Source: Bacteroidetes bacterium GWF2_33_16 (GTDB lineage Bacteria; Bacteroidota; Bacteroidia; Bacteroidales; UBA12077). From it: DNA of 64,000 nt. Positions 17,638 through 26,649 of this stretch are shown piece by piece. The first letter of the stretch is position 1; each line of letters starts with the position of its first letter. Below the pieces are notes generated by a model that was not told where the DNA came from, did not search any database, and worked only from the letters and a program-made list of their open reading frames with translations. Position numbers and translations under genes: made by a program. The DNA is taken from the NCBI GenBank assembly GCA_001768565.1, contig MEOE01000001.1:248001-312000 (forward strand). The letters are read 5' to 3'.

Positions 17638-18369
17638 ATGATTTACAACCATATAATTAAAAGTATTGAGAATAAGAAAAAGCTTTTTGGACTATTAATT
17701 GATCCTGACAATCATTCTGATCAGTCATTAATAAACATAATAGATAAAGCTAATTCGGCTAAAGTTGACCTTATTTTAATTGGTGGTAGTTTGCTAAATA
17801 ATCATATTGATCATGCTGCTGACTTAATAAGAAGAAATACAAAAATACCAATGGTTCTATTTCCAGGTAGCCCATTACAAATAACTTCCAATGCTGATGG
17901 AATCTTACTCTTGTCATTAATATCAGGACGTAATCCAGATCTTTTAATTGGAAATCATGTAATTGCATCAGCTTATATAAAGAGAAGCGGGCTCGAGGTA
18001 CTCCCAACTGGCTATATTTTGATTGAAGGAGGCAAGTCAACATCAGTAGAATACATGAGCAATACGAGGCCTATTCCGGCCGAAAAAATAGATATTGCTA
18101 TTGCTACAGCTATGGCGGGAGAAATGCTTGGACTTAAGCTCATCTACCTTGAGGCAGGAAGTGGTGCTAACAATCCTGTTACTTATGATCTAATAAGCGG
18201 TGTAAAGAAAAATATATCTATTCCATTAATTGTTGGTGGAGGAATAAAAACAAAAGAAGCAGTTGAGAAAACCATAAAAGCAGGAGCCGATATTATTGTG
18301 GTTGGAACTGCTATAGAACAAAACTCAGAAGTACTTCAAGAGATGGTTGAAAAAACTCATTCTTATTAA
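17638..18369 (+). CDS. Geranylgeranylglyceryl/heptaprenylglyceryl phosphate synthase
   Basis: A 243-residue TIM-barrel prenyltransferase of the GGGPS/PcrB family, which makes an ether bond between glycerol 1-phosphate and a long prenyl diphosphate. Motifs: KLFGLLIDPDNHSD near the start, VLFPGSPLQITSNADGIL, GYILIEGGKSTSVEYMS, LIYLEAGSGANNPV, and the phosphate loops VGGGIKTKEAV and IVVGTAIEQN. The frame is open to a TTG at 17632, two codons upstream; the ATG at 17638 is preferred. Such archaeal-type enzymes occur in Bacteroidota (group II). No glycerol 1-phosphate dehydrogenase is in the window. Confidence 0.9.
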   Translation: MIYNHIIKSIENKKKLFGLLIDPDNHSDQSLINIIDKANSAKVDLILIGGSLLNNHIDHAADLIRRNTKIPMVLFPGSPLQITSNADGILLLSLISGRNPDLLIGNHVIASAYIKRSGLEVLPTGYILIEGGKSTSVEYMSNTRPIPAEKIDIAIATAMAGEMLGLKLIYLEAGSGANNPVTYDLISGVKKNISIPLIVGGGIKTKEAVEKTIKAGADIIVVGTAIEQNSEVLQEMVEKTHSY

Positions 18370-18481
18370 CCAACCAGGCAGATCCATTTAATTCTATTTT
18401 TTGCAATTACATAAAACTAGCTTAAACCTAGCTATGTTTGGTTTGTCAAATAGCAAAATATGATTACTAATTTTCTGAAAA

Positions 18482-19030
18482 ATGGAGAATATACATCAAA
18501 AATTAACAGGGGAAATATGGAAACCCATGATTATTAAAGATATGCCTGACAATAAAGATTATGACATATCTAATTATGGAAGAGTAAAGAGTTTTAAAAC
18601 AAATAAAGAAGCAGGTGCGATAATTAATGGTTCAATTCTAAAAGGGTATAAGATTTTAAATTTAAAAGATTCAAATGGCAGATCAACAAAATATGTACAC
18701 AAACTTGTAGCTGAGAATTTTATCCCAAAAGAAAATGATCTACAGATATATGTTATTCATCTTGACTTTGACAAAAGCAACAACCATGTTGAGAATTTAA
18801 AATGGGTAACTCGAACCACCATGTTTGCTCATCAAAAAATCAATCCAAATTATAAAAGAGGTACAATAAATTATTCAAAACTCACCGAAACAGAAGTTAT
18901 TCGCTTAAAATTAAAGCTAAAAAGAGGAAAGTTTAAATTATATAAGTTGGCTAAAGAGTTTGGAATAACACATACTCAATTAAACCGAATCAGAAGTGGC
19001 GAAAACTGGGGTCATGTTAAGATTGATTAA
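18482..19030 (+). CDS. Free-standing NUMOD4-HNH endonuclease
   Basis: A 182-residue protein with the layout of a homing-type nuclease. A NUMOD4 module lies at 12-60 (IWKPMI then YDISNYGRVKSF), an HNH_3 domain at about 70-112 (VHKLVAENFIP, VIHLDFDKSNN, VENLKWVT) and a helix-turn-helix at 130-178 (KLYKLAKEFGITHTQLNRI). The putative metal and catalytic residues H73, H93, N101 and N105 are kept; only the Asn before the central His is changed to Ile. It stands alone, with no intron, intein or phage gene around it, so its target is unknown. It could be a mobile gene or a domesticated regulator. Confidence 0.85.
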   Translation: MENIHQKLTGEIWKPMIIKDMPDNKDYDISNYGRVKSFKTNKEAGAIINGSILKGYKILNLKDSNGRSTKYVHKLVAENFIPKENDLQIYVIHLDFDKSNNHVENLKWVTRTTMFAHQKINPNYKRGTINYSKLTETEVIRLKLKLKRGKFKLYKLAKEFGITHTQLNRIRSGENWGHVKID

Positions 19031-19146
19031 CTCAAATGTAATTCTTTGATTATATTATTTTTATTTGAGCTAAAATATTTTTAGTTAGGGAATTAAATTA
19101 ATAAACTAATTTTTTGTAACTTGGTTTTAAATTTTAAATCAAGGTT

Positions 19147-22083
19147 ATGACTAAAAATCCAATTCGCTCAATTTCCCGCTTTCTTATTTTCCTTTTCATT
19201 ATATTCTTAGTTCAAAGCATTCCAACTAGCCTTTATGGGAAGGAACTCTTGCACAGTAAAGATTCTGTAGAACTTCATAATGCAGGAGCCGAAGTTGAAC
19301 ATGTAGCGCAACAAGCAGAAGAAAGTCACTCTGGTGATATGAGTCCTCTTTTCTTTTTAATCCTTGCATTAATTATTGGAGCTGCAACCCGGCATTTCCT
19401 AAAAAAGAGTCCTCTCCCATATACTGTTTCGCTCTTAGTAATTGGTTTAGTTTTAGGCGTACTCACTCGTGTAGGCTATTTAGATATCTGGAATTTTGGA
19501 CTTTTTAAATTAAATGTAAGTTTTTTAAGTAGCTCAGTTGGTTGGGCCGGCAATTTCGATCCGCATCTTATTTTATATATATTTCTACCTACCTTAATTT
19601 TTGAAGCAGCATTTGCTCTCGATGTACATACATTTAAAAAATCATTTGCCAATGCCACACTTTTAGCTGTTCCGGGCATTATGATAGCTTTGTTTATTAC
19701 TGCTCTTATTGTTGTACTAATAAAATTCTTAGGAATTGGACTGTCAGACTGGACATGGACAATGGCCCTAATGTTTGGAGCTGTTGTAAGTGCTACTGAC
19801 CCTGTTGCAGTTGTTTCGCTTTTGAAGGATTTGGGTGCCAGCAAAAAGCTAGGAACATTAATTGAAGGAGAATCTATGTTAAACGATGGAACAGCTATCG
19901 TCTTTTTTATGGTTTTCTTTGTAAGCTTTACAGGAATGGGTGAAGGAAACTCTCCTATTTATGAATTTTTCAGAGTTTCTGCAGGTGGCATTTTAGTCGG
20001 ATTAGTTATTGCATGGATTACCATATCTTGGGTAAAAAAAGTATTTAATGATGCACTTGTTGAAATTACAGTTCTTATAGCTGCTGCTTACATCACCTTT
20101 TATATTGCAGAACATTTTTTCCATGTTTCTGGCGTACTCGGACTGGTAACATTCGGACTTATGATGGCTGGTGTAGGAAAAACACGATTAAGTCCTGAAG
20201 TGGAACATTTTTTACATGAATTTTGGGAACTTTTTGCTTTTATTGCAAATACCCTTATTTTCTTAATCGTTGGTGTAGTTATTGCAAATAAAGTTGTGTT
20301 TACCCTACAGGATTTTATCATATTAATAATTATTTACGTTGGCGTTCACATCGCCAGAGTTATTGTAATTGCAGCACTATTTCCAATTATGCGTAAAGCA
20401 GGTTATGGTTTAAGTGTAAAAGACTCTTATGTGTTGTGGTGGGGGGCCTTAAGAGGTGCCATTGCTCTTGCTCTTGCGTTAATTGTTGCCGGAGAACCCT
20501 CAATTGACAGCAATATAAGACAACAATTCTTATTTTACACTGCAGGTCTTGTAACCATGACCTTATTAATAAATGCTACAACAATTAAATTACTTCTTAA
20601 TAAATTAGGTTTAATGGCTGTGCCTCCTGCCAAACAAAAAATGATATTAAGTGCCAAGAGTTATTTATATCAGGCAACAGAAAATTCAATTGAGAAACTT
20701 AAAGAAGATCGCTTTTTAAACCGCGCTAACTGGAACAGTGTAAGGCAATATCTACCTGAGGAAATTGGAGAACCAGATATTACACTTAACGAAGGTAAAA
20801 ATGCGAACCTTTTCGAAACACGAAGAAGAGTACTTGAAAAAGAGAAGAGTAGCTACTGGAATCAGTTTAAAGAAGGCTTGTTAGGACCAATGGCCGTTAA
20901 AAACCTTACCGATGCTATTAACGAAATTATTGATCAGGACGGGCAAATATCTCTATCAGAAAGAAAAGACCTTGAACAATTATGGCAAACACCCAAATTT
21001 ATGGGTAAACTACAATCGATTCCAATAATTGGGAAAATCGCGCACCGCTTTTTCTTCGACCGACTTACTACAAGTTACGATGCTGCAAGAGGATTTGTCG
21101 AAGCTCAATACGAATCATTAAAACTAATTGAAGGAATGGTTTTAAGCTCATCATCGGATGAATTAACCCTCGATCAGGATTTAGCAACTATCGAAGCCGA
21201 AATTAATGAAAATCGTATTCATGGCTTAACATTTCTTCGTAACCTGAAGAATACATACCCTGAAATTTATGATGCAATTTCTACCCGTCAAGCTATTAGA
21301 TCAACACTAAATAGCGAATTAAAAATTGTTGAGCGTTTACTTAAGAAAGGACAAATCGGTGAGGATGAAGCTGAAAAGATGATTGAAAGCATTGAAGAGA
21401 GAATGAAAAGATTAATCGACTCTCCTCCAGAAGCTAAACCTCTCGAAAAAGCAATTTTGCTCCAAGAAATTGCATGGTTGGCCGAATTAGATAAATCAAC
21501 ATTTAATAAAATAGTCAACTTATTCCAGGAACGTATTTATGCTGTTGGAGAGAAGATTATAAAAGAACACGGTCAAGTAGATGGTTTATATGTGATTGCA
21601 AGAGGTTCGGTAAAAGTTACAATAAACAATAAACTGATAGATATTTTAGGAAAAGGCAGTGTAATTGGAGAAATATCTGTTTTAACCAATGTTCCAAGAA
21701 CTGCTACAGTAACTGCAGAATCGCCAGTTACCGTTTTACGTTTAACGGCTGTAAGTATGCAACAGGTGGTTCATGAAAATAATACGCTCGAAGATAAATT
21801 ATGGCAAATTGCAGCTCCTCGACTTTGTGAAAACATTATTCATGAAGCAAAAGAGTTTAAATCAATACAACAAAGCGAGCTAAGAAGATGGCTTTCAAAA
21901 GGGGAACTTATTTCTACTAAAAAAGTTAGAAATATTGATCTTGAGAATAAAATAGGGATATTGATTGCTGGAAAAGCAATAAAACAAAATGATGTTTCAA
22001 TTGATGCACCATGTATTATTAAAGAAAACTCAATTACCTTAAGCCGTGAAAGCCGACTTCTAATTTGTAGCAAAATAGAATAA
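19147..22083 (+). CDS. SOS1-like Na+/H+ (K+/H+) antiporter with cyclic nucleotide-binding-like domain
   Basis: A 978-residue protein. A possible signal segment at 1-30 is followed by a CPA1 transport domain (about 55-490) with the motifs LPTLIFEAAFALD, GAVVSATDPVAVVSLL and LIEGESMLNDGTAIVFF, where the SATDP and ND residues form the ion site. A long soluble region (490-790) precedes a cNMP-binding-like domain at about 795-880 (VDGLYVIARGSVKVTIN; GSVIGEISVLTNVPRTATV). The layout is like plant SOS1 and bacterial NhaP2/long NhaP types. It exports Na+ or K+ in exchange for protons and may be gated by a nucleotide. A strong terminator follows. Confidence 0.9.
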   Translation: MTKNPIRSISRFLIFLFIIFLVQSIPTSLYGKELLHSKDSVELHNAGAEVEHVAQQAEESHSGDMSPLFFLILALIIGAATRHFLKKSPLPYTVSLLVIGLVLGVLTRVGYLDIWNFGLFKLNVSFLSSSVGWAGNFDPHLILYIFLPTLIFEAAFALDVHTFKKSFANATLLAVPGIMIALFITALIVVLIKFLGIGLSDWTWTMALMFGAVVSATDPVAVVSLLKDLGASKKLGTLIEGESMLNDGTAIVFFMVFFVSFTGMGEGNSPIYEFFRVSAGGILVGLVIAWITISWVKKVFNDALVEITVLIAAAYITFYIAEHFFHVSGVLGLVTFGLMMAGVGKTRLSPEVEHFLHEFWELFAFIANTLIFLIVGVVIANKVVFTLQDFIILIIIYVGVHIARVIVIAALFPIMRKAGYGLSVKDSYVLWWGALRGAIALALALIVAGEPSIDSNIRQQFLFYTAGLVTMTLLINATTIKLLLNKLGLMAVPPAKQKMILSAKSYLYQATENSIEKLKEDRFLNRANWNSVRQYLPEEIGEPDITLNEGKNANLFETRRRVLEKEKSSYWNQFKEGLLGPMAVKNLTDAINEIIDQDGQISLSERKDLEQLWQTPKFMGKLQSIPIIGKIAHRFFFDRLTTSYDAARGFVEAQYESLKLIEGMVLSSSSDELTLDQDLATIEAEINENRIHGLTFLRNLKNTYPEIYDAISTRQAIRSTLNSELKIVERLLKKGQIGEDEAEKMIESIEERMKRLIDSPPEAKPLEKAILLQEIAWLAELDKSTFNKIVNLFQERIYAVGEKIIKEHGQVDGLYVIARGSVKVTINNKLIDILGKGSVIGEISVLTNVPRTATVTAESPVTVLRLTAVSMQQVVHENNTLEDKLWQIAAPRLCENIIHEAKEFKSIQQSELRRWLSKGELISTKKVRNIDLENKIGILIAGKAIKQNDVSIDAPCIIKENSITLSRESRLLICSKIE

Positions 22084-22101
22084 AAGAAAATAGTTTTTTT
22101 C

Positions 22102-22145
22102 AAAACGCACAGAAAATCTAAAAAGTTTCTGTGCGTTTTTTATAT
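22102..22145. terminator. Intrinsic terminator between the antiporter and PafA-like genes
   Basis: A 14-base stem (AAAACGCACAGAAA at 22102-22115, TTTCTGTGCGTTTT at 22126-22139) with a ten-base loop, followed by a long T run on the plus strand. The minus strand also has Ts after the stem, so it may serve both converging genes. Confidence 0.85.
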
Positions 22146-22221
22146 TTTTTTATTACTAATAAATTAGACCACCAAAGATTTTCAGAGACATTGGAAAGAG
22201 TTTTTGAGATTACTTATTCTC

Positions 22222-23886
22222 TTATTGGGCAATACCTACAATTGGTTTGCCTATCGATGAATTTGGCGAATTGATCTTAAGAACCCATGAAATTGTTGGT
22301 GCAACATCAATAATATCTACATCCGAATCAATCTTTGATTTTTTCACCTTCCAACCATACCATATTAAAGGTACATGCGTATCGTAATTATAAGCTGATC
22401 CCGATGCGGTTACATTCCCATTTTTTTCTATCCATCCAGGTTCAAGATTAACCAGTACATCGCCTGATCTTTTTTGATTGAAGCTATTTTGTATTTTTTT
22501 ATTAATACCTGATTCAAAATTTGTGGATAAAAGAACACTTGCAGGAATAGCATTAGCTACACCATTATATTGAACAACAAAATCAGCTATTCTAGATTGA
22601 ACTTCGCTAACCAAAACACCAGATTGATCAAGAAGCTTCTGATTAATATAAAATTGTCGTGAATAATACATTTTTATCCAATCCCCTTCTCGATATAAAA
22701 TACCTAAATAACTATTAAGTAATGTGATACATTGCTGCCCATCGAAAACACCTGCATTTTGTTTTTTTGAAACAAGATATTCAGGAACATCAGAAACACC
22801 TCTATCGGAAGTAATATAAATTAGTACATTCTCAATACCAATTTCATTGTCAAGAAATTCAATAAAATGAGATAAATCATTGTCTAATCGTAAATATGTA
22901 TCTTCCATCTCAACTGAGCGTGGACCAAAAAGTTCTCCAACATAATTGGTAACCGAAAAACTTACAGATAGAAAATCAGGATAATCATCTTTACCCAGCT
23001 GTTCACCTATTATTGCAGAGGTAGCAAAATCTTTTGTGTAGGTATTTCCAAATGGAGTGTATTTTAAATATTTATAATTCCCCGATCTTGATTTAAGGAA
23101 TGATAATTCATATGGAAAAGTAAATCGATAATTTCTAAATCCTATTTCGAACGAACTATTATCAGGCAAACTTGATGTATAGTTATCAGAAAGTGAGTGC
23201 AAAGTTGACCATGATTTTTTCATATAAATATCCTGAAACCTCTTCTCATTAAACTCTCTTGCCCATTGAGGCATTGAGTCGGAATAATAGATTCCAGTAT
23301 TCCAAGCACCAGACTCATCGTTAAACCAAAAAGCATAATCGGCAAGTCTACCACCCGAAATAACTGAAGAAACAGGATTTAATGCCAGGGATATAACCTT
23401 TGATTTTTCATTGTAGGCAATTTTAATCTCATCGCCAATAGCTGATACCAGCATGTTTTGAGGAGAATAGTTTCCAAGTGATATATTGCCGTTTACATAA
23501 TTAAATTTACTATCATCGGCACAGTGAACTACTCTATCGGCAAGGCGATTGTACCAGGTATCGGAAATTATTCCGTGGGAAGATGGATTTGTACCTGTTA
23601 CAATAGTAGCTTGGCCTACACTGTTTTGTGTTATTAAGTAATTATATTTTGCATTAGTACAAAAACTACCATTATCGATAATTTTCTTAAATCCATTATC
23701 ACCAAACGAATCCCAATAACGAAGCATCATCTCGTAACGCATTTCTTCAATTACAATACCTACAACCAGCTTTGGAGTTTTATTCCGAAAACTTTCGGGC
23801 TTATCCTGAGCAAAATTAAATTGATATGATAATACAGAAATAACTAAAAAAAATCCGAAAATAATTCTGGTTGAGATTCTAGGCAT
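22222..23886 (-). CDS. PafA-family phosphatase relative, active site apparently lost
   Basis: A 554-residue secreted protein (signal peptide to about residue 26) of the PafA alkaline phosphatase/phosphodiesterase family. The fold signature is clear: PKLVVGIVIEEMRYE, YNYLITQNSVGQATIVTGTN, EDTYLRLDNDLSHFIEFLD, NYDTHVPLIWYG. Against the PafA pattern recalled from memory, nearly every catalytic residue is changed: D38 to Glu47, T79 nucleophile to Asn88, N100 to Asp109, D305 to Asn314, H309 to Glu318, H353 to Arg362 and H486 to Ser495. K162 and R164 fall at about 170-173, where there is no Lys or Arg. Only D352 (Asp361) is kept. The offset is a constant nine residues. I infer a pseudoenzyme with a binding or structural role; the frame is intact. 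Confidence 0.85.
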   Translation of the reverse strand: MPRISTRIIFGFFLVISVLSYQFNFAQDKPESFRNKTPKLVVGIVIEEMRYEMMLRYWDSFGDNGFKKIIDNGSFCTNAKYNYLITQNSVGQATIVTGTNPSSHGIISDTWYNRLADRVVHCADDSKFNYVNGNISLGNYSPQNMLVSAIGDEIKIAYNEKSKVISLALNPVSSVISGGRLADYAFWFNDESGAWNTGIYYSDSMPQWAREFNEKRFQDIYMKKSWSTLHSLSDNYTSSLPDNSSFEIGFRNYRFTFPYELSFLKSRSGNYKYLKYTPFGNTYTKDFATSAIIGEQLGKDDYPDFLSVSFSVTNYVGELFGPRSVEMEDTYLRLDNDLSHFIEFLDNEIGIENVLIYITSDRGVSDVPEYLVSKKQNAGVFDGQQCITLLNSYLGILYREGDWIKMYYSRQFYINQKLLDQSGVLVSEVQSRIADFVVQYNGVANAIPASVLLSTNFESGINKKIQNSFNQKRSGDVLVNLEPGWIEKNGNVTASGSAYNYDTHVPLIWYGWKVKKSKIDSDVDIIDVAPTISWVLKINSPNSSIGKPIVGIAQ

Positions 23887-23936
23887 AATTAAATAAGTAG
23901 TTTAATCTACGTAATGTCTTGATATACTTTTCTTTA

Positions 23937-25034
23937 CTAAACATTAAATCGGATATGTAAAATATCTCCATCATCTACAATATAATTCTTCCCTTCAACA
24001 TGAAACTTGCCAGCTTCTTTTACTTTTTGCTCTGAGCCAAGTGATATAAAATCAGTATATTTCATAACTTCGGCACGAATAAACCCACGCTCAAGGTCGC
24101 TGTGTATTGTTCCTGAAGCCTGTGGTGCGGTCATTCCTTTTTTAATTGTCCATGCTTTTATCTCCTTTGGACCTACCGTAAAAAACGACAAAAGGTTTAA
24201 CAACGAATAAGCACTTCTTATAAGTTTATTTACTCCTGGTTCAACAAGTCCTGCATCTTCAAGAAAAACTTTTCTGTCATTTAAATCTTCCAGATCAGCA
24301 ATCTCTGCTTCGAGCTTGCCAGCAATTACAAGTATTTCTGTTTCCTGATTCTTCAATGCTTCCTTAACATTCTCAACATATTTATTCCCCGCAATGGCTG
24401 ATTTATCATCAACATTGCATACATAAATAATGGGTTTAGCAGTTAATAAAAACATATCCTCCAGATATTTTTTATCATATTCTGATATCTTATAGTCGCG
24501 GACATTTCTCATTTGTTCTAAATGATCTTTTAAACCATTTAAAAAATCAACACCTTGTTTTGCGTCCTTATCACCAATTTTAACCATCTTTTCAAGACGC
24601 GAAATCTTTTTATCAACCGATTCCAAATCCTTAACTTGCAATTCAAGATCAATGGTTTCTATATCGCGAACCGGATTCACAGAACCATCAACATGAGGTA
24701 GATTTATATCATCGAAACAACGTAATACATGAATCAGCGCATCAGTATTTCGAATATCAGCAAGAAACTTATTGCCTACACCCTCTCCCTGATTTGCACC
24801 TTTTGTTAATCCAGGGATGTCTACTATCTCAACGGTTGCAGGAACAACTTTCTCGGTAGGTTGAAACTTTTCTAGCTCATAAAGTCTGCTATCGGGTACA
24901 TTAATAATTCCAATATTCGATTTACTTGAGCTAAAAGCAAAAGTAGTGGTTTCTACTTTTGTATTCGACATACAATTAAACAATGTCGATTTACCAACAT
25001 TTGTTATTCCAATAATCCCACACTGTAATCCCAT
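23937..25034 (-). CDS. ychF: YchF/OLA1-type ATPase
   Basis: A 365-residue Obg-superfamily protein. G1 is GITNVGKS (8-15), G3 is DIPGLTKGANQGEGVG and the G4 region reads CNVDDKSA, not the NKxD that gives guanine specificity, which is the reason YchF proteins prefer ATP. A coiled-coil arm lies around 120-180 and the C-terminal TGS domain ends FHVEGKNYIVDDGDILHIRF. YchF binds ribosomes and takes part in stress responses. It lies 50 bases upstream of the PafA-like gene on the same strand. Confidence 0.96.
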   Translation of the reverse strand: MGLQCGIIGITNVGKSTLFNCMSNTKVETTTFAFSSSKSNIGIINVPDSRLYELEKFQPTEKVVPATVEIVDIPGLTKGANQGEGVGNKFLADIRNTDALIHVLRCFDDINLPHVDGSVNPVRDIETIDLELQVKDLESVDKKISRLEKMVKIGDKDAKQGVDFLNGLKDHLEQMRNVRDYKISEYDKKYLEDMFLLTAKPIIYVCNVDDKSAIAGNKYVENVKEALKNQETEILVIAGKLEAEIADLEDLNDRKVFLEDAGLVEPGVNKLIRSAYSLLNLLSFFTVGPKEIKAWTIKKGMTAPQASGTIHSDLERGFIRAEVMKYTDFISLGSEQKVKEAGKFHVEGKNYIVDDGDILHIRFNV

Positions 25035-25067
25035 AAATTGTAAGGTTTAATTTGTTTTTCAAAGCAT

Positions 25068-25075
25068 CAAAATTA
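25068..25075 (-). promoter_or_regulatory. Putative -7 promoter element of ychF
   Basis: The minus strand reads TAATTTTG, an exact TANNTTTG match about 34 bases before the ATG at 25034. The nearest -33-like sequence (ATTG) is 24 bases upstream, slightly far. Confidence 0.35.
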
Positions 25076-25323
25076 CACTTTTTAAGGTTTTTAAAAAGAC
25101 AATAACTAAAATAGTATGAAAAAGCTTTTTGTGTAAATCAAAGAATAAATAGTACTATTTGCGTTTTCATTGCACTCCAAGCACCTTATACTTAAAATTT
25201 ATTTATAATTTGTTTAAAAGAATTTGTATTTCTTTCCCTTCTTTCTCAGTAAAATCGTTAATTTTACGTCCGGTTTTTAGTTAAAGAAAGTATTGATTTA
25301 AAAACAATTATACAAATTTTAAA

Positions 25324-26169
25324 ATGGCAGATATTCAAAAACTTAATACAATTGCTTCCCAAGTTCGACGTGATATAGTTCGAATGGTTCATGCTCAAAA
25401 TTCAGGTCATCCAGGAGGATCGCTTGGTTGCGCCGATTTTTTAACTGCTTTATATTTCGAGATTTTGGATCATAACCAAAAAAAATTCGAGATGGATGGA
25501 ACCAATCAGGATCTATTCTTTTTGTCAAATGGACATCTCTCAGCTTTATGGTATAGTGTGTTGGCCCGATCAGGATATTTTGGTATTGACGAATTAAAAA
25601 CATTTAGGGTTTTAAACTCACGATTGCAAGGACATCCAACAACAAAAGAAGGTATACCAGGGGTAAGAATTGCATCGGGCTCATTAGGACAAGGTCTGTC
25701 TGTAGCTTGTGGAGCTGCTTTATCGAAAAAACTAAATAAAGACCCTAAAATTGTGTATAGCTTGCATGGTGATGGAGAACTTCAAGAAGGCCAGATATGG
25801 GAAGCTGCTATGTTTGCTGCTCATCATAAAATAGACAATATAATTGCAACAGTTGATTATAATGGCAAGCAAATTGATGGTCCTGTAGATGAAGTAATGT
25901 CTTTAGGCAATCTGGCAGCTAAATGGGAAAGCTTTGGATGGCATGTACTAGAAATGAACGGCAATAATATGGATGATATTATTACAACAATAACCCATGC
26001 AAAATCGTTAATAGGGAAACAGAAGCCTATTGTTATTCTAATGAAAACGGAAATGGGCATGGGGGTCGATTTTATGATGGGTACTCATAAATGGCATGGT
26101 TCAGCACCTAATAACGAACAGCTTCAGAAAGCATTAGGCCAATTACAAGAAACGCTAGGCGATTATTAA
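25324..26169 (+). CDS. Transketolase, N-terminal subunit
   Basis: A 281-residue thiamine-diphosphate-binding half of a two-gene transketolase, which moves two-carbon units in the pentose phosphate pathway. The opening RRDIVRMVHAQNSGHPGGSLG is described here by its HPGGSLG core, then LQGHPTTKEGIPGVRIASGSLGQGLS (core GSLGQGLS) and the diphosphate motif GDGELQEGQIWEA with its metal-binding GDG and N at 161-180 (ATVDYNGKQIDG). The C-terminal partner is not the next gene: mgsA and a VWA gene stand between the two halves. The long 5' gap of 289 bases holds no gene that I can see. Confidence 0.94.
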   Translation: MADIQKLNTIASQVRRDIVRMVHAQNSGHPGGSLGCADFLTALYFEILDHNQKKFEMDGTNQDLFFLSNGHLSALWYSVLARSGYFGIDELKTFRVLNSRLQGHPTTKEGIPGVRIASGSLGQGLSVACGAALSKKLNKDPKIVYSLHGDGELQEGQIWEAAMFAAHHKIDNIIATVDYNGKQIDGPVDEVMSLGNLAAKWESFGWHVLEMNGNNMDDIITTITHAKSLIGKQKPIVILMKTEMGMGVDFMMGTHKWHGSAPNNEQLQKALGQLQETLGDY

Positions 26170-26200
26170 AATAAAATAGAATCAATTTATTTTTAAGGAA

Positions 26201-26599
26201 ATGAAAAATATTGTAATTATAGCACATGATATTAAGAAACCTGAAATGGTTCAGTTTCTTAACGACAGGAGAGAATGGATTTACGGGGTTAATCTAATTG
26301 CCACAGGAAGAACAGCAGAATTTGTGGAATCGCAAGGTATTAGAGTACATCACCTAAGTCCTGGAAAATCGGGAGGATACCTTGAAATTACTGAGATGAT
26401 AAAACGAAAAGAAGTTGATATTGTAATTTTCCTTCGAGATCCTCTTATTAAGCAAGGACATCATGAAGATATTCAAACATTGCTTGAATCATGTAACCTA
26501 TATAATATTCCTTTAGCTACAAATTATGCGACTGCAGAATTAGTTATTCTCGGATTAATTAAAAAAGAAGATTACGAAAGAAGAAAAACAATGGAATAA
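26201..26599 (+). CDS. mgsA: Methylglyoxal synthase
   Basis: A 132-residue enzyme converting dihydroxyacetone phosphate to methylglyoxal and phosphate. The family's key residues are visible: His9-Asp10 (IAHDIKK), the phosphate-binding ATGRTAEF (34-41), the LSPGKSGG loop (52-59), catalytic Asp80 (FLRDPL), the His87-His88/Asp90 cluster and NIPLATNYATAEL. It is slightly shorter than the E. coli enzyme. It lies 31 bases after the transketolase N-subunit, so a triose-phosphate bypass is placed in the same transcript as the pentose phosphate enzyme. Confidence 0.92.
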   Translation: MKNIVIIAHDIKKPEMVQFLNDRREWIYGVNLIATGRTAEFVESQGIRVHHLSPGKSGGYLEITEMIKRKEVDIVIFLRDPLIKQGHHEDIQTLLESCNLYNIPLATNYATAELVILGLIKKEDYERRKTME

Positions 26600-26649
26600 A
26601 TTTTATTTGATTGTTTTATTTACTAATTAATCCAAAAAACATAAGCTAG

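Noticed and set aside
18370..18481. Short inverted repeat TAGCT/AGCTA after the GGGPS gene
   Set aside because: Five-base stem with no T run; too weak for a terminator or attachment site.
18482..19030. Intron- or phage-borne homing endonuclease
   Set aside because: No split gene, self-splicing intron features or phage genes surround it; it is listed as free-standing.
22222..23886. The PafA-like gene as a pseudogene
   Set aside because: The frame is complete, with signal peptide and full family length and no frameshift, so it is treated as an intact gene with a changed active site.
25035..25323. Possible small RNA or riboswitch before the transketolase gene
   Set aside because: No convincing paired structure, T run or thiamine-box pattern could be read in the 289 bases.
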